Shown one piece after another: positions 32,951 to 42,838 of a stretch of DNA of 51,350 nucleotides (within the stretch, counting starts at the first letter, position 1; every line of letters starts with the position of its first letter). The position numbers were made by a program, and so were the translations under genes. The stretch covers positions 1 to 51,350 of the forward strand of contig JAOAAA010000008.1 of NCBI GenBank assembly GCA_026419115.1, given 5' to 3'. The DNA comes from Gemmataceae bacterium. Lineage in GTDB: Bacteria; Planctomycetota; Planctomycetia; Gemmatales; Gemmataceae. Below the pieces are notes generated by a model. That model worked only from the letters and a program-made list of their open reading frames with translations, was not told where the DNA came from and did not search any database.

Positions 32951-33898
32951 ATGCGTTCTACCCTCAGCCTAATCCAACGAGAATTTGCCGCTTATTTTCT
33001 TTCACCGATTGCTTATGTGGTGTTAGTGGTTTTTCTGGCGGTGATGGGGGGACATTATTGGTTGGCCTTTCGACAATTAACCACCTCGGGGCCTGTTGGT
33101 GTCGAATTTCCTTGGGTGGTTCTTTTAGATGGCTACCTTTTTTGGTTCATTTTTCTTTTGGTTCCTCCTTTAATCACCATGCGCCTGTTTGCTGAGGAGC
33201 GAGGTACGGGCACTTTAGAAATGCTCATGACCGCCCCCGTGCGAGATTGGCAAATTGTTCTCGCCAAATATCTGGCCGCCGTCGGATTTTACCTGATTCT
33301 TTGGGTACCCTTCGTCTTCTATTTTCCCATCCTGATGGACCTGAATTGGAACGCGGCCGGCTTCACACTGTACGCCAAAGGGATGGTCATTGCTCTCGGT
33401 ATGGGAATCGTCCTGTTGATCGCCAGTATCGTTATGCCTATTGGTCGAAAAGGGCTTCCCTGTTTATTTTCGTTATTCGCATTCCTAACCAGTGGAGTCT
33501 TTGCTTATTTCCATAAAAATCACGACGAAATTCCAGTCCTCACCGCAGGGATTGACCCCTACCCCGCGTTGACGGCAGGGATCGGCATCTTTTTTGTGGG
33601 ACTGATGCTACTAGCCCTAGGAATTTGGGTTTCGAGTTTGGTGAAATCGCAAATGGTGGCTGCCCTGTTATCGGTCAGTTTGGGAATGATCTTTCTCATC
33701 GCCGATCTCATGGTCCGCTTATTCCCTCCCGAAACTCCCTATCACCAAATCGCTGCTTATTTCGCCTTGCCCACGCATTTTGTCAAAGATTTTGGCCGTG
33801 GAATCCTCGATACCGGCCACCTCGTTCTTTATATCACAGTTGCAGTGCTGGCGTTTTTTTTAACGGTGCGCAGCGTGGAAAGTCGTCGTTGGCAATAA
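32951..33898 (+). CDS. ABC-2 type permease (GldF-like)
   Basis: This is a 315-residue integral membrane protein with about six membrane segments. It starts MRSTLSLIQREFAAYFLSPI, the usual ABC-2 opening, and has the conserved RLFAEERGTGTLEMLMTAPV loop after the second segment. It pairs with the ATPase 55 bp upstream. The ATG at 32951 has GGGAG close before it, and longer starts would overlap the ATPase gene. The transported substrate is not known. Confidence 0.95.
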   Translation: MRSTLSLIQREFAAYFLSPIAYVVLVVFLAVMGGHYWLAFRQLTTSGPVGVEFPWVVLLDGYLFWFIFLLVPPLITMRLFAEERGTGTLEMLMTAPVRDWQIVLAKYLAAVGFYLILWVPFVFYFPILMDLNWNAAGFTLYAKGMVIALGMGIVLLIASIVMPIGRKGLPCLFSLFAFLTSGVFAYFHKNHDEIPVLTAGIDPYPALTAGIGIFFVGLMLLALGIWVSSLVKSQMVAALLSVSLGMIFLIADLMVRLFPPETPYHQIAAYFALPTHFVKDFGRGILDTGHLVLYITVAVLAFFLTVRSVESRRWQ

Positions 33899-33936
33899 AA
33901 TTTTATTGATGGAATGATCTTAAGAAGGTTTGAGAT

Positions 33937-36690
33937 ATGCCAAGTTTGGATACCCGACATCGTTTAGGAATCGCAGGGCGATTTCGCTTCCTTGTCAGGA
34001 TATTGGGGCTAACTGCCCTGCCCCTGATTTTTGTCGGTGGCATCTGCTGCTATGCCGGCTTGCGCGAGCATTTGGGAACCCGTCCCCTCGAAAGCCTCAA
34101 TCGATCGGATATTCATGCCCTTTTCAATTCAGAATCGCTGACGGTTCCGCAAGTCGGAATGTGGCTGATATTCATCGGGCTGGGGATGATTTCTTTGTGG
34201 ATGATCACCGAGTTAATCCTCGGATTACTCGTCGCAGCCACCCGTCGTTCCGCTGTCCGTGGGAATGCCGGATTACAAATCATACTCGCGTTGGCGATCG
34301 TTGTGGGGATCAACTTTTTCGCGTTCTCATTCTCGCGAAAATTCGACCTCACCCGAGATGGCAAGTTTTCTCTTCCCAAAAGTACAGTAGAAGAACTCCG
34401 GCAACTCCAATCGAAAACAACGATCGTGGTTCTGCCACAAGGGAAGCTCTTTGGGGAACTTTCCCAGAAACGAAAATTGTTCGGAAAAACCTCATCCTTG
34501 CCTGACCCTCAGGAACTCGCTGCCGAACAAAAAATCACCGAGAAGGTGCTCGACTTGGTGGACCAATTCCGCGTTCTCGGGCCACAATTTGAAGTGATTA
34601 CCCTAAGCCCTCGTGAAGATTTCGACGAACAATATGCTGCAGCAACTCGCACACGACCGGGCCTCGCCGAGGCTCTCGCATCGGCACCGGATAATAGCAT
34701 CCTTTTTTATGCCGATGATCGTGTCAAATCCATTCCAAAGGCCGAAGCCGAGAAATTGCTGGCCAGTGGACGCAAAATATCCATCACACCCGATGCAGCA
34801 AATCCCGAGAAAGTGCTGGCCTTTGAAGGCTCCGTTGCACGGGTCAGTTTTACCGAGTTCTTATTGCTCGATAAACAAGCGTCAGAAAATGGCCCTCTGT
34901 GGAATGATGGGAAACCAAACCGCAATTTGGTACTTATTGCACAAGATATTGAAGGCTATGCCCGTCGGGCCATTTCGGTTCAAGAACGGAAACCCAAGGT
35001 AGCATTCCTTGTAGTTCATGAATGGCTCTCGACCAGTGTGGCAGATGGTTTTCAAGAAAACTTTACTGCCGCCGGTTTGCGAAAATCCTTGGAAAACTAT
35101 GGCTTTGAAGTCACAGATGTGATTCTCAAACGTTGGGGCAACGGGCCTCCCTCACCTACCGTTTATGGTTTAGAGGAAAGTCGGCTCGAACGACTTGAAG
35201 AGGAAGCCAGTATCCTCGATCGTGATATTGCCGAATTAGTGTTTCAGATGGAACGCATTTCTCAATTAAAAGAGCAATTTCGTTCCCTGTCACTTGATCA
35301 ATTGAATCAACTTTATCGTGCCAAAGTTGGCAGATATATCGACGATGAATTTCGCAATCTACAAATAAAAAGTTTCGAGAACCAGCTCGCCCAAAGCCAA
35401 GAACGTAAAAAAGAATTGCAGAATGAAAAACAAGACCTAGAGAAAAAAATTGAAGCCATACTAAAAGATGATCGCGCTTTATCGAATCGAAAAATCACAG
35501 ATATAAAAGCAAAATTCAAACAAATTTTGGACGAGTGTGATCTCATTATTGTCCCAAGATTAACATTAATTAATACGACCGAAGAAGATGGGATGATCCC
35601 TCCCCGTGTGCATCGCCTCTCGGCCGAGCAAATCTCGGTGTTAAAAGAGGTACTCAAACAAGGTAAGCCCATGTTAGCCTGCGTGGGACCCACGATTGAA
35701 ACCGGACCAAGCCCCATCGAGGAACCCGATCTGTTTGAAGCAATCCTAACCGATCGCGGGATTGAATTGGGGCGACAATCCATCATGTATGATGTTGAGA
35801 AAAAAGCATTCGCTGCCCGAAGTGCAGGGGATTTAATCGGGGGAGGGGGAGGTGAAATTCCTCCGATCGAGTTTCCCGCTCCGGTTGGCAAAAAACCATC
35901 AGCCATATGGACCGCTCTCCACTTAACAGAGAAGGCCATAGGCCAAAAATTAGAAATCCGTTTAAGGCACCCCAGACCAATCTACCTTGCCCAAGGATAT
36001 GAGGATAAATTCGACTACGCCCCCGAATTTGCTTACACCAACAAAGCCTGCTGGAACGAAGAATTACCTTTCATTGTGATTCGTTCCGTGGGGGGACAAC
36101 GCCGAATTGTTGTGCCAAAATTTGAACCCACACAACTCGGCGATCCAAAATATGGCACTCGCGATGCCGAGCGAAACGGACCATTCCCCATCGCAGTTGC
36201 GATCGATTCTCCGATTCCATTCTCATGGCTCGATGAGCAATTTGAGAATCGAGCAGCCGTCGCTGCACTGGCTCAACAATTCGATCAAGTAGGAATTCTC
36301 AGTATTGGTGAAACTATCAATAGTTATTTCACAGTGAGTACCCAAACGAAAAAATGGGAACCAAGAACAGATCGTAAAAAATCCCGTTTAATCGTCATTG
36401 GGTCAGGAAATGTATTCAATGGCAGGGAACTAAAACCATCAAATGAACAATTACTTTTGCATTGTTGTAATTGGTTAATTGGCAGAGATTCCCGACTACC
36501 CAGCAACAATACAGAGAACGATGTGAAAAGTGATTCAGAAAAACTAAACAAAAACTCCATTTGGAAATACCCCCGCGTGAAAATATCCCAAGACACAATT
36601 GGCTTTTGGGAACTGGTACCTTGGGTGGGTCCTCCGGTAATTTTCTTATATTTGGGTGCAGTCGTTTGGTTGATTAGAAGATTAAGATAA
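33937..36690 (+). CDS. GldG-like auxiliary protein of an ABC-2 transporter
   Basis: This is a 917-residue membrane protein. Three membrane segments lie near 17-38, 78-100 and 113-132. FDLTRDGKFSLPKST, the standard GldG/ABC-auxiliary opening, comes next, then a large extracytoplasmic domain. A coiled-coil insertion (~412-535, e.g. ERLEEEASILDRDIAEL and ERKKELQNEKQDLEKKI) follows, and a last membrane helix ends the protein. It lies 38 bp after the permease. Base composition changes inside the gene: from about 35.2 kb it becomes AT-rich and Lys/Ile/Asn-rich, like its downstream neighbour. Confidence 0.92.
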   Translation: MPSLDTRHRLGIAGRFRFLVRILGLTALPLIFVGGICCYAGLREHLGTRPLESLNRSDIHALFNSESLTVPQVGMWLIFIGLGMISLWMITELILGLLVAATRRSAVRGNAGLQIILALAIVVGINFFAFSFSRKFDLTRDGKFSLPKSTVEELRQLQSKTTIVVLPQGKLFGELSQKRKLFGKTSSLPDPQELAAEQKITEKVLDLVDQFRVLGPQFEVITLSPREDFDEQYAAATRTRPGLAEALASAPDNSILFYADDRVKSIPKAEAEKLLASGRKISITPDAANPEKVLAFEGSVARVSFTEFLLLDKQASENGPLWNDGKPNRNLVLIAQDIEGYARRAISVQERKPKVAFLVVHEWLSTSVADGFQENFTAAGLRKSLENYGFEVTDVILKRWGNGPPSPTVYGLEESRLERLEEEASILDRDIAELVFQMERISQLKEQFRSLSLDQLNQLYRAKVGRYIDDEFRNLQIKSFENQLAQSQERKKELQNEKQDLEKKIEAILKDDRALSNRKITDIKAKFKQILDECDLIIVPRLTLINTTEEDGMIPPRVHRLSAEQISVLKEVLKQGKPMLACVGPTIETGPSPIEEPDLFEAILTDRGIELGRQSIMYDVEKKAFAARSAGDLIGGGGGEIPPIEFPAPVGKKPSAIWTALHLTEKAIGQKLEIRLRHPRPIYLAQGYEDKFDYAPEFAYTNKACWNEELPFIVIRSVGGQRRIVVPKFEPTQLGDPKYGTRDAERNGPFPIAVAIDSPIPFSWLDEQFENRAAVAALAQQFDQVGILSIGETINSYFTVSTQTKKWEPRTDRKKSRLIVIGSGNVFNGRELKPSNEQLLLHCCNWLIGRDSRLPSNNTENDVKSDSEKLNKNSIWKYPRVKISQDTIGFWELVPWVGPPVIFLYLGAVVWLIRRLR

Positions 36691-36716
36691 CTGAGCGAAA
36701 TATAAGGGATTGAAAA

Positions 36717-39700
36717 ATGAACTGGAAATCGACATTTATATTAATTCTCACTCTCGGTGGAGTGATCGCTCTGATTTCATATAGGGGTTTAATCGCCGAA
36801 ACAATCGGTTTAATCCCTCACCAATATCCCAAAGGAGAAGCAAAGTCTCTTGAAGTATTGAGAGAATTGAATACCAAAGAATGGAAATCAATTCAAATCA
36901 ATCGAACAGGATTCAGCGCTATTATCTTAAAAAAGAAAGAACCATCAAATAAACGAGATGCGTTTCAATTGGAAGGCGATTGGGCAGTACGCTCAGAAGT
37001 GGTCGAGGAACTCGTCGATACCATCCAAAATATCTCCACTCGATTTCAACCGATACCCGAAGCAAAACTATCCGATTTAGACAAAGAGGCGAAGGAAAAA
37101 GTTGAAATAATCATTGAAACATTCGATACCACAAATCCATTCAAGTTATTGTTCTATCACCCAAAAGAAAAGGCGGGAGAAGACCCATTCACGATACCAG
37201 TCTTCTTAAGAGTCAATAATGAGCCAGAATATATTCGATTATCACCAGAGATCATTTCAATTGTCAGTCGATCGGTAGAATCTTACCGAATGCGACAAAT
37301 TTTTGATCAAAATACCCGAGAACGAATTGTAGAAGTCGTATCTCTCGATGCGGCACCCGCTGCCACACCAATTGTTTCCGATCAGGTTCAATCAATTAAA
37401 GTCATGACCCCTTCAGGTGGCTATACATTACGAAGAATCGCACCAAATCCAAAGCCCATGCCTCCATACGATCGACCCACGAATGAACCGGTGATTTCCA
37501 CGATACGAATGGCAGAAGTTTGGCGTGTGAGCAACGGAGGTAGTGAATTTCGTGTCGATCCAACCGTACTGCAAAAGGTCCTTCAGGCGGTACCAGAACT
37601 CTGGGTTGAAAAGTTCATATTGAATACAGATACGATTTTAAGTTATGGGGCAATGAATGGAATCTTCGATGATCCATTTAGTTTCTCGGTTCGAGTAGCC
37701 GTAAATCTAAAATTATCAGAGCTGTTTCATTCCGGTAATCATTTCCAATTCTCAAGAGGATTAGATGATAATGATAAAAATAAAAGGATAATATCACTGG
37801 AATATAAAAATGGAATCACACGAACCTTGCACATAGGGAACATCTCCAGAGTCGAAACAAAAGTTGAGAATCCCCCTAGCCTCAACCCGATGCTTCCACC
37901 TCAACCCAAAATTACTGAAATTAAATACTACTATGCCAAGGTGGGAAATTCTCCATTGATCTTTGAAATTAATGGAGAGAAACTATCTGATATTCTACTG
38001 GAAAATTCACCTTCTGATGATCTCCCTAAATCCAAGGATGACCCCCTTGGAATTGCCAAGAAGGGTTCACCATTTCAACAGATACGCGATAAAAATCCAA
38101 TTAGAATCGACACCGATTCCGTCGAATCTGTCAGAATCGAGATGGATATAAGAACGATTGAATTGAAAAAGACAAAACGAAATCCACGAAGTGAATCGGC
38201 CAATTCTAAATCCGACCGATGGGATATTATCGAACCGAACCGACATCTGGCCGATACAAAATCAGTTCAAGATTTACTCAATTCGTTGAGTCAACTCAAA
38301 GCAAATTCATCAGAAATAATCGATCAGAAACAACCAATAGGGGGTACTGGAGGTCCCGCGCATGTCGATATAATGAAACTTGCCAATAAAAAAGATTATA
38401 CTAAGGTGACGCTCAACTACGAGGCCAATTCTGGTTTATCTTCGAGAACGATATATTTGGCAACAATAAAGAATCAATTAGGACGATTAGTATTAATCGA
38501 TCAAGATCAATTATTGGTAAGTTATTTAATCGAGAGTACAAGTACAGAATTCTTAAATAAGCCAGATAGAGCTTATCGATCTAGGAAGTTATTTGACATT
38601 CCAGAAGAAAATCGTATCATTGGCATCGAAGTAAAAGGAGCTAACTCATATCAGTTACAAGAACTCGTCGGAGACAAAGTAACATATCGATTAAAGGAAC
38701 CAATCAATCTAGATGCAGATAAAGCAATTGCTTCAAAAATTATGAATGATTTAAAATCTGCCGAAGCCATTGCCTTTATCTACGATCCTCCAACTGAAAC
38801 AGAGAAGCGCATCAACGAGATGTATACAAAATTAGTATCATCATTGATGAAGTTAGTGAACCCGATATGTGGTTTCGACTTCGATTATCGGACAATTCTT
38901 GGGGCGTATGAAAATCCCCTCTCTCAATATGGACTTACCCAATCGGCTACTTTGGTAACGATTGAATTCAGTGGACCTAATCGAGTTCAACCTAAAAACC
39001 TCCTTATAGGTAAAGAGAACTCTGAAGAGAAATTCTATTATGCCAAATTTGAGAATTCCCCATCGGTATTTACCATCGATCAGGAACTAGGCAACGCATT
39101 ATCAAAGGGAGCGCTGAAACTACTTCCTAACCTAATTTGGGAAGGTACAAGTGACGATATTTCCTCAGCAAAAGTAAAGGTGGCTAATGGAATTTCCTAC
39201 TCGATTGAACAACTCAATAACCAATGGTTTCTCAAACAACCCAAAGAAATAAAACTGAAGAGTGCTAACATTCTCCCTACTTTGGGAGCGTTAGCCACTA
39301 TCAAAGCTGAACGCTATGAATCATTAAATCCGGATAACCTTGCCAAATACGGGCTAGATCAACCCGAAATTGAATACGATTTTACGACTCATGTGAAGTT
39401 GAATGATAAAGATGATACAAAAAAATTGCTTCAACGGAATATTAGGATAGGCAAACCAGTGAATGGAGATAAAGGCCGCTATGCTATAACGAATCAATCA
39501 TCTGCAGTGATTTATTTAAGTGAAGAAACTGTCAAGTCATTAAATAAATCAGTGTTTGATTTAATTGATAAGGAATTGATACGAGTTGAGCTTGATAAAA
39601 TCAAAACTATCATCCTCACTAGTAAAGATTCTACAACCCGAATTCAGAAAGAAGGGTTAAAATGGATCATCGAAGGATTCCCTGTGGATCTAGACAAAAA

Positions 39701-41267
39701 CACGATCGATGCTTTACTTTCGGCAATGACTAAATTTGAGGTGAAATCGATTGTCGATTTTGAATCGGAAGAGTCATTAAAGACCAAGAATCTGGATGAA
39801 AAATCTTTCGTGAATCAAATCCTTATCGAAACCGAAGACAAGTTCCAGTATCGTTTAACGATTGGAGGCGAGGTCTCGACAAAGAAAGATTCTCGATATG
39901 TTTATGTCTCGAACTCTCCAATCATCGGGATTATCGATAGTGACCTTCTGCGAAAAATAAATCTAACGAAATTGGACCTCGTAAACAAAGATCTACTGAA
40001 GTTCGATGCGAATGATATTGTTTCGATCTCACGTCAAATGGAAAATGAATCTTTCCAAGCAGCGTTTAATGGATCAATTTGGGAAGGGACTGAACCGAAT
40101 AAATTTATTGGAGACAATCCTACGTTCGACGAGTTAACAGAGATGCTATCTAAACTCCGTGCGAATCGAGTAGAAGCGATCGAAGTCAAGGATTTATCCC
40201 CGTATGGTCTTGATAAACCTCGAATTAAATTAATGATTGAGTACATTCAAAAAGGAAAACCTATTAAGAAAATTCTTCAGATAGGAAATAACGTAGATAA
40301 TATACCTGAAAAAGGAGCATTCACCCAATTAGAAGGTACTAACTCAGTTGTAGTTCTCAATCCTCAGTTCATTGAACTGGTCAGTGCTAAGCGACTCCAT
40401 TTTCAAGATAAAAATTTAGCACGACTTATCTCTGTAGATAAAATTCAGATTCAAAGAGGGGGAATGGAATACACCCTAGAGAAACCGAAAGGTAAATGGG
40501 TTATCACTTCACCACAGGAGGCAGAGTGTGAAGACGAGGCAGTACGGGAAATCATCGATTCACTCGCAAAACTTAGAGCCGATACAATTATTGCCGATAA
40601 GGTGAATGATCTCAAAACATATGGTTTAGACCGCCCCGAAAAATGGAAACTATTTAATGGGAATAAGGAAGTCTTATCCCTTTTGATTGGAGATTTTGAA
40701 ACTGCTGTCAAAGATGGCCTCAAAGTTCCTACTAAAAGGAGATATGCCAAACTTGAGAATAAAGACATGGTCGTATTATTAAATCCGACCCTTTCAAACC
40801 AGCTCACTGCCGAAGTCAAAAAACGAAACCTTTGGCCAAGTCTAGATATTTCTCAAGTCAACAGAATTCGAGTCGATATTAAAGGGGAAACAGGATCATT
40901 TGAATTAACAAAATCACCTTTGGGCTGGTCCGACTCTAAAGAACCGAACCAGAGAATATCGAGTGATAAGGTCATTCAATTCCTAGATAAACTCGCTTCA
41001 CTTAAAGCGGAACGATTTATCAGTCTTAAGAGTGATGAAGCAATCCTTAAACTGTACGGGCTGAATCCCCCAGAGCGGATTATTACAATTTCAACAGAAA
41101 AGGGAGTTGCAAGGGTAATTCACCTTGGTCGTCTTGATAATCAAAAACGATTCTATGCTCGATCTGTCGAGCCAAACTCTTCTGAGATTGTCATCCTTGA
41201 ACAGAGCGATAGCGAAATTCTGGGTCTTAATCGTTCCGATTTTCAAAACACGATAGATAAAAAATAA
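36717..41267 (+). CDS. Very long membrane-anchored protein with about nine DUF4340-like units
   Basis: This is a 1516-residue protein. One N-terminal membrane helix (FILILTLGGVIALI) anchors it outside the cytoplasm. The rest is repeats of a DUF4340-like unit: a Trp-containing strand, 'P...D...I..LL..L..LKA...', then 'L..YGLD.P'. Trp or equivalent positions are near 89, 269, 502, 657, 837, 983, 1122, 1261 and 1404; the last five are spaced about 140 residues. DUF4340 proteins with GldG are usually a few hundred residues long. It starts 26 bp after the GldG-like gene. The coding DNA is strongly AT-biased. Confidence 0.93.
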   Translation: MNWKSTFILILTLGGVIALISYRGLIAETIGLIPHQYPKGEAKSLEVLRELNTKEWKSIQINRTGFSAIILKKKEPSNKRDAFQLEGDWAVRSEVVEELVDTIQNISTRFQPIPEAKLSDLDKEAKEKVEIIIETFDTTNPFKLLFYHPKEKAGEDPFTIPVFLRVNNEPEYIRLSPEIISIVSRSVESYRMRQIFDQNTRERIVEVVSLDAAPAATPIVSDQVQSIKVMTPSGGYTLRRIAPNPKPMPPYDRPTNEPVISTIRMAEVWRVSNGGSEFRVDPTVLQKVLQAVPELWVEKFILNTDTILSYGAMNGIFDDPFSFSVRVAVNLKLSELFHSGNHFQFSRGLDDNDKNKRIISLEYKNGITRTLHIGNISRVETKVENPPSLNPMLPPQPKITEIKYYYAKVGNSPLIFEINGEKLSDILLENSPSDDLPKSKDDPLGIAKKGSPFQQIRDKNPIRIDTDSVESVRIEMDIRTIELKKTKRNPRSESANSKSDRWDIIEPNRHLADTKSVQDLLNSLSQLKANSSEIIDQKQPIGGTGGPAHVDIMKLANKKDYTKVTLNYEANSGLSSRTIYLATIKNQLGRLVLIDQDQLLVSYLIESTSTEFLNKPDRAYRSRKLFDIPEENRIIGIEVKGANSYQLQELVGDKVTYRLKEPINLDADKAIASKIMNDLKSAEAIAFIYDPPTETEKRINEMYTKLVSSLMKLVNPICGFDFDYRTILGAYENPLSQYGLTQSATLVTIEFSGPNRVQPKNLLIGKENSEEKFYYAKFENSPSVFTIDQELGNALSKGALKLLPNLIWEGTSDDISSAKVKVANGISYSIEQLNNQWFLKQPKEIKLKSANILPTLGALATIKAERYESLNPDNLAKYGLDQPEIEYDFTTHVKLNDKDDTKKLLQRNIRIGKPVNGDKGRYAITNQSSAVIYLSEETVKSLNKSVFDLIDKELIRVELDKIKTIILTSKDSTTRIQKEGLKWIIEGFPVDLDKNTIDALLSAMTKFEVKSIVDFESEESLKTKNLDEKSFVNQILIETEDKFQYRLTIGGEVSTKKDSRYVYVSNSPIIGIIDSDLLRKINLTKLDLVNKDLLKFDANDIVSISRQMENESFQAAFNGSIWEGTEPNKFIGDNPTFDELTEMLSKLRANRVEAIEVKDLSPYGLDKPRIKLMIEYIQKGKPIKKILQIGNNVDNIPEKGAFTQLEGTNSVVVLNPQFIELVSAKRLHFQDKNLARLISVDKIQIQRGGMEYTLEKPKGKWVITSPQEAECEDEAVREIIDSLAKLRADTIIADKVNDLKTYGLDRPEKWKLFNGNKEVLSLLIGDFETAVKDGLKVPTKRRYAKLENKDMVVLLNPTLSNQLTAEVKKRNLWPSLDISQVNRIRVDIKGETGSFELTKSPLGWSDSKEPNQRISSDKVIQFLDKLASLKAERFISLKSDEAILKLYGLNPPERIITISTEKGVARVIHLGRLDNQKRFYARSVEPNSSEIVILEQSDSEILGLNRSDFQNTIDKK

Positions 41268-41323
41268 ATTCTTTGTTGCATAGGTGAATGATTTATATCA
41301 GATAATCCAACTCGGAGAATCAA

Positions 41324-42712
41324 TTGTCATCAAATCAATCCAAGTGGCTCGCTCGGCTTGTTCTTCTTTGTTCGATTATCATAACTACCATTTCAGTTAA
41401 ACCCTATGCGATGAGTTGGAATGATAGCAGTCGGTTTGCTATGGTTCAAGCTCTTGTTGAAACCAATACTTTTGTCATTGATAATACCATTTTTATTGTT
41501 ACGGATCGTGATAACCAAATAAATAAAGTTTCTCCGTTTGACCCGAAAAATGCGTTCTTAAATCAATACGGAACAAAAGATCGACTCTATATTTCTGGAC
41601 ATTTTTTTTCAGATAAGTCTCCTGTGCCAGGGGTTATGATGGCAATGACGTGGAGATTTTTAGCCTACTTTGGATTGCCTGAAATTCGAGAGAATCCCCA
41701 CTTTTTCATTTATACTATGAATTTCCTTTTTGCAGGTATTCCATTGATTTTTTCGACATGGTGTATTCTTCGAGTTTCGATGCAAGTCGGTTTAGCGAAT
41801 CATATTTCTAGTATTTTAGCCCTTACTTTTTTATTTAGTATTGTATCTGCCTATTCTTGTACAGTGAATACTCATATTCTTTGCATGGCATCTATATGTG
41901 GTTCATTAGTATTAATTACTTCAGGATCAATTACACATCTTCATTTTATACTCCTTGGGTTACTCGTCGGGTTTGGTTATGGAACTGATTTAGGCACGGG
42001 ACCGGCTATCGTCGTTATTATTGGTCTTTACGTTCTGATTAAATGGAAGTTTATATATATGTTACTTTTTTCACTTAGTGCTTTTATACTGATCGCTTTG
42101 CATCACTATTTGAACTATCAAATTGCTGGCACAATTGCACCTGCTAATTCCATACCGGAATATCTTAATTGGCCCAGTTCTCCCTTTAATGAATCGAATA
42201 TGACTGGAGGGATTAAGTCTCGGTCATTTATAAAATTTCTTCTTTACTCTGGGGATATGCTCTTTGGAAAGAAAGGATTTTTACTGCATGTTCCAATTCT
42301 GCTTTATAGCTTTTTTGTTGCATTTAGGATCATTTATCGACATATCCCTGAAATCACAATTGTTATCCTTTCATTAGCTTTCGGGATTCTCGTATGGGGA
42401 ATCTATAGTCTGACCTCGAATAATCTTTCAGGAACATGTATATCGATTCGATGGTTTCTTCCGATGATTCCCTTTGGTTATCTTATTGCAGCTTTGAGTC
42501 TTCGGGAATATCCCCATTATATCGCGGATATTCTGATTCTGGGAACTGGACAATTCTTGCTTGGTCTTGAAAGTATTTATTATTCCTGTTGGTGGGGGGG
42601 GGTACTCCCATTCTATTGGGTTATTGTGGGGGTAACCCTTTTAATTTGGGGGATATTGAATGCTTGGCGATTTATTCGATTCATCAAATCGTATCGTAAA
42701 TCCCCCGAGTGA
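41324..42712 (+). CDS. Polytopic membrane protein, GT-C glycosyltransferase-like
   Basis: This is a 462-residue protein with about ten membrane segments. The N-terminal loop after the first segment reads MSWNDSSRFAMVQALVETNTFVID, wording seen in PMT/GT39-like membrane glycosyltransferases (an Asp in the first loop with a conserved family pattern). It is 56 bp after the DUF4340 gene and on the same strand, so possibly co-transcribed. Start: TTG 41324 with GGAG about 7 nt upstream. A G9 run (42594-42602) encodes Gly-Gly. The assignment to GT-C is by pattern only. Confidence 0.8.
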   Translation: MSSNQSKWLARLVLLCSIIITTISVKPYAMSWNDSSRFAMVQALVETNTFVIDNTIFIVTDRDNQINKVSPFDPKNAFLNQYGTKDRLYISGHFFSDKSPVPGVMMAMTWRFLAYFGLPEIRENPHFFIYTMNFLFAGIPLIFSTWCILRVSMQVGLANHISSILALTFLFSIVSAYSCTVNTHILCMASICGSLVLITSGSITHLHFILLGLLVGFGYGTDLGTGPAIVVIIGLYVLIKWKFIYMLLFSLSAFILIALHHYLNYQIAGTIAPANSIPEYLNWPSSPFNESNMTGGIKSRSFIKFLLYSGDMLFGKKGFLLHVPILLYSFFVAFRIIYRHIPEITIVILSLAFGILVWGIYSLTSNNLSGTCISIRWFLPMIPFGYLIAALSLREYPHYIADILILGTGQFLLGLESIYYSCWWGGVLPFYWVIVGVTLLIWGILNAWRFIRFIKSYRKSPE

Positions 42713-42838
42713 CATAATCCTTCTGAAGTATTACCATTCCTAATCAAATTTTCGCTTAGATTGTATAAAAAATCTTTGTTCTTATTCTTGATAGTCTTGT
42801 GATATTCAATAAATCATCATTTTATAGGAAGCAATCAC

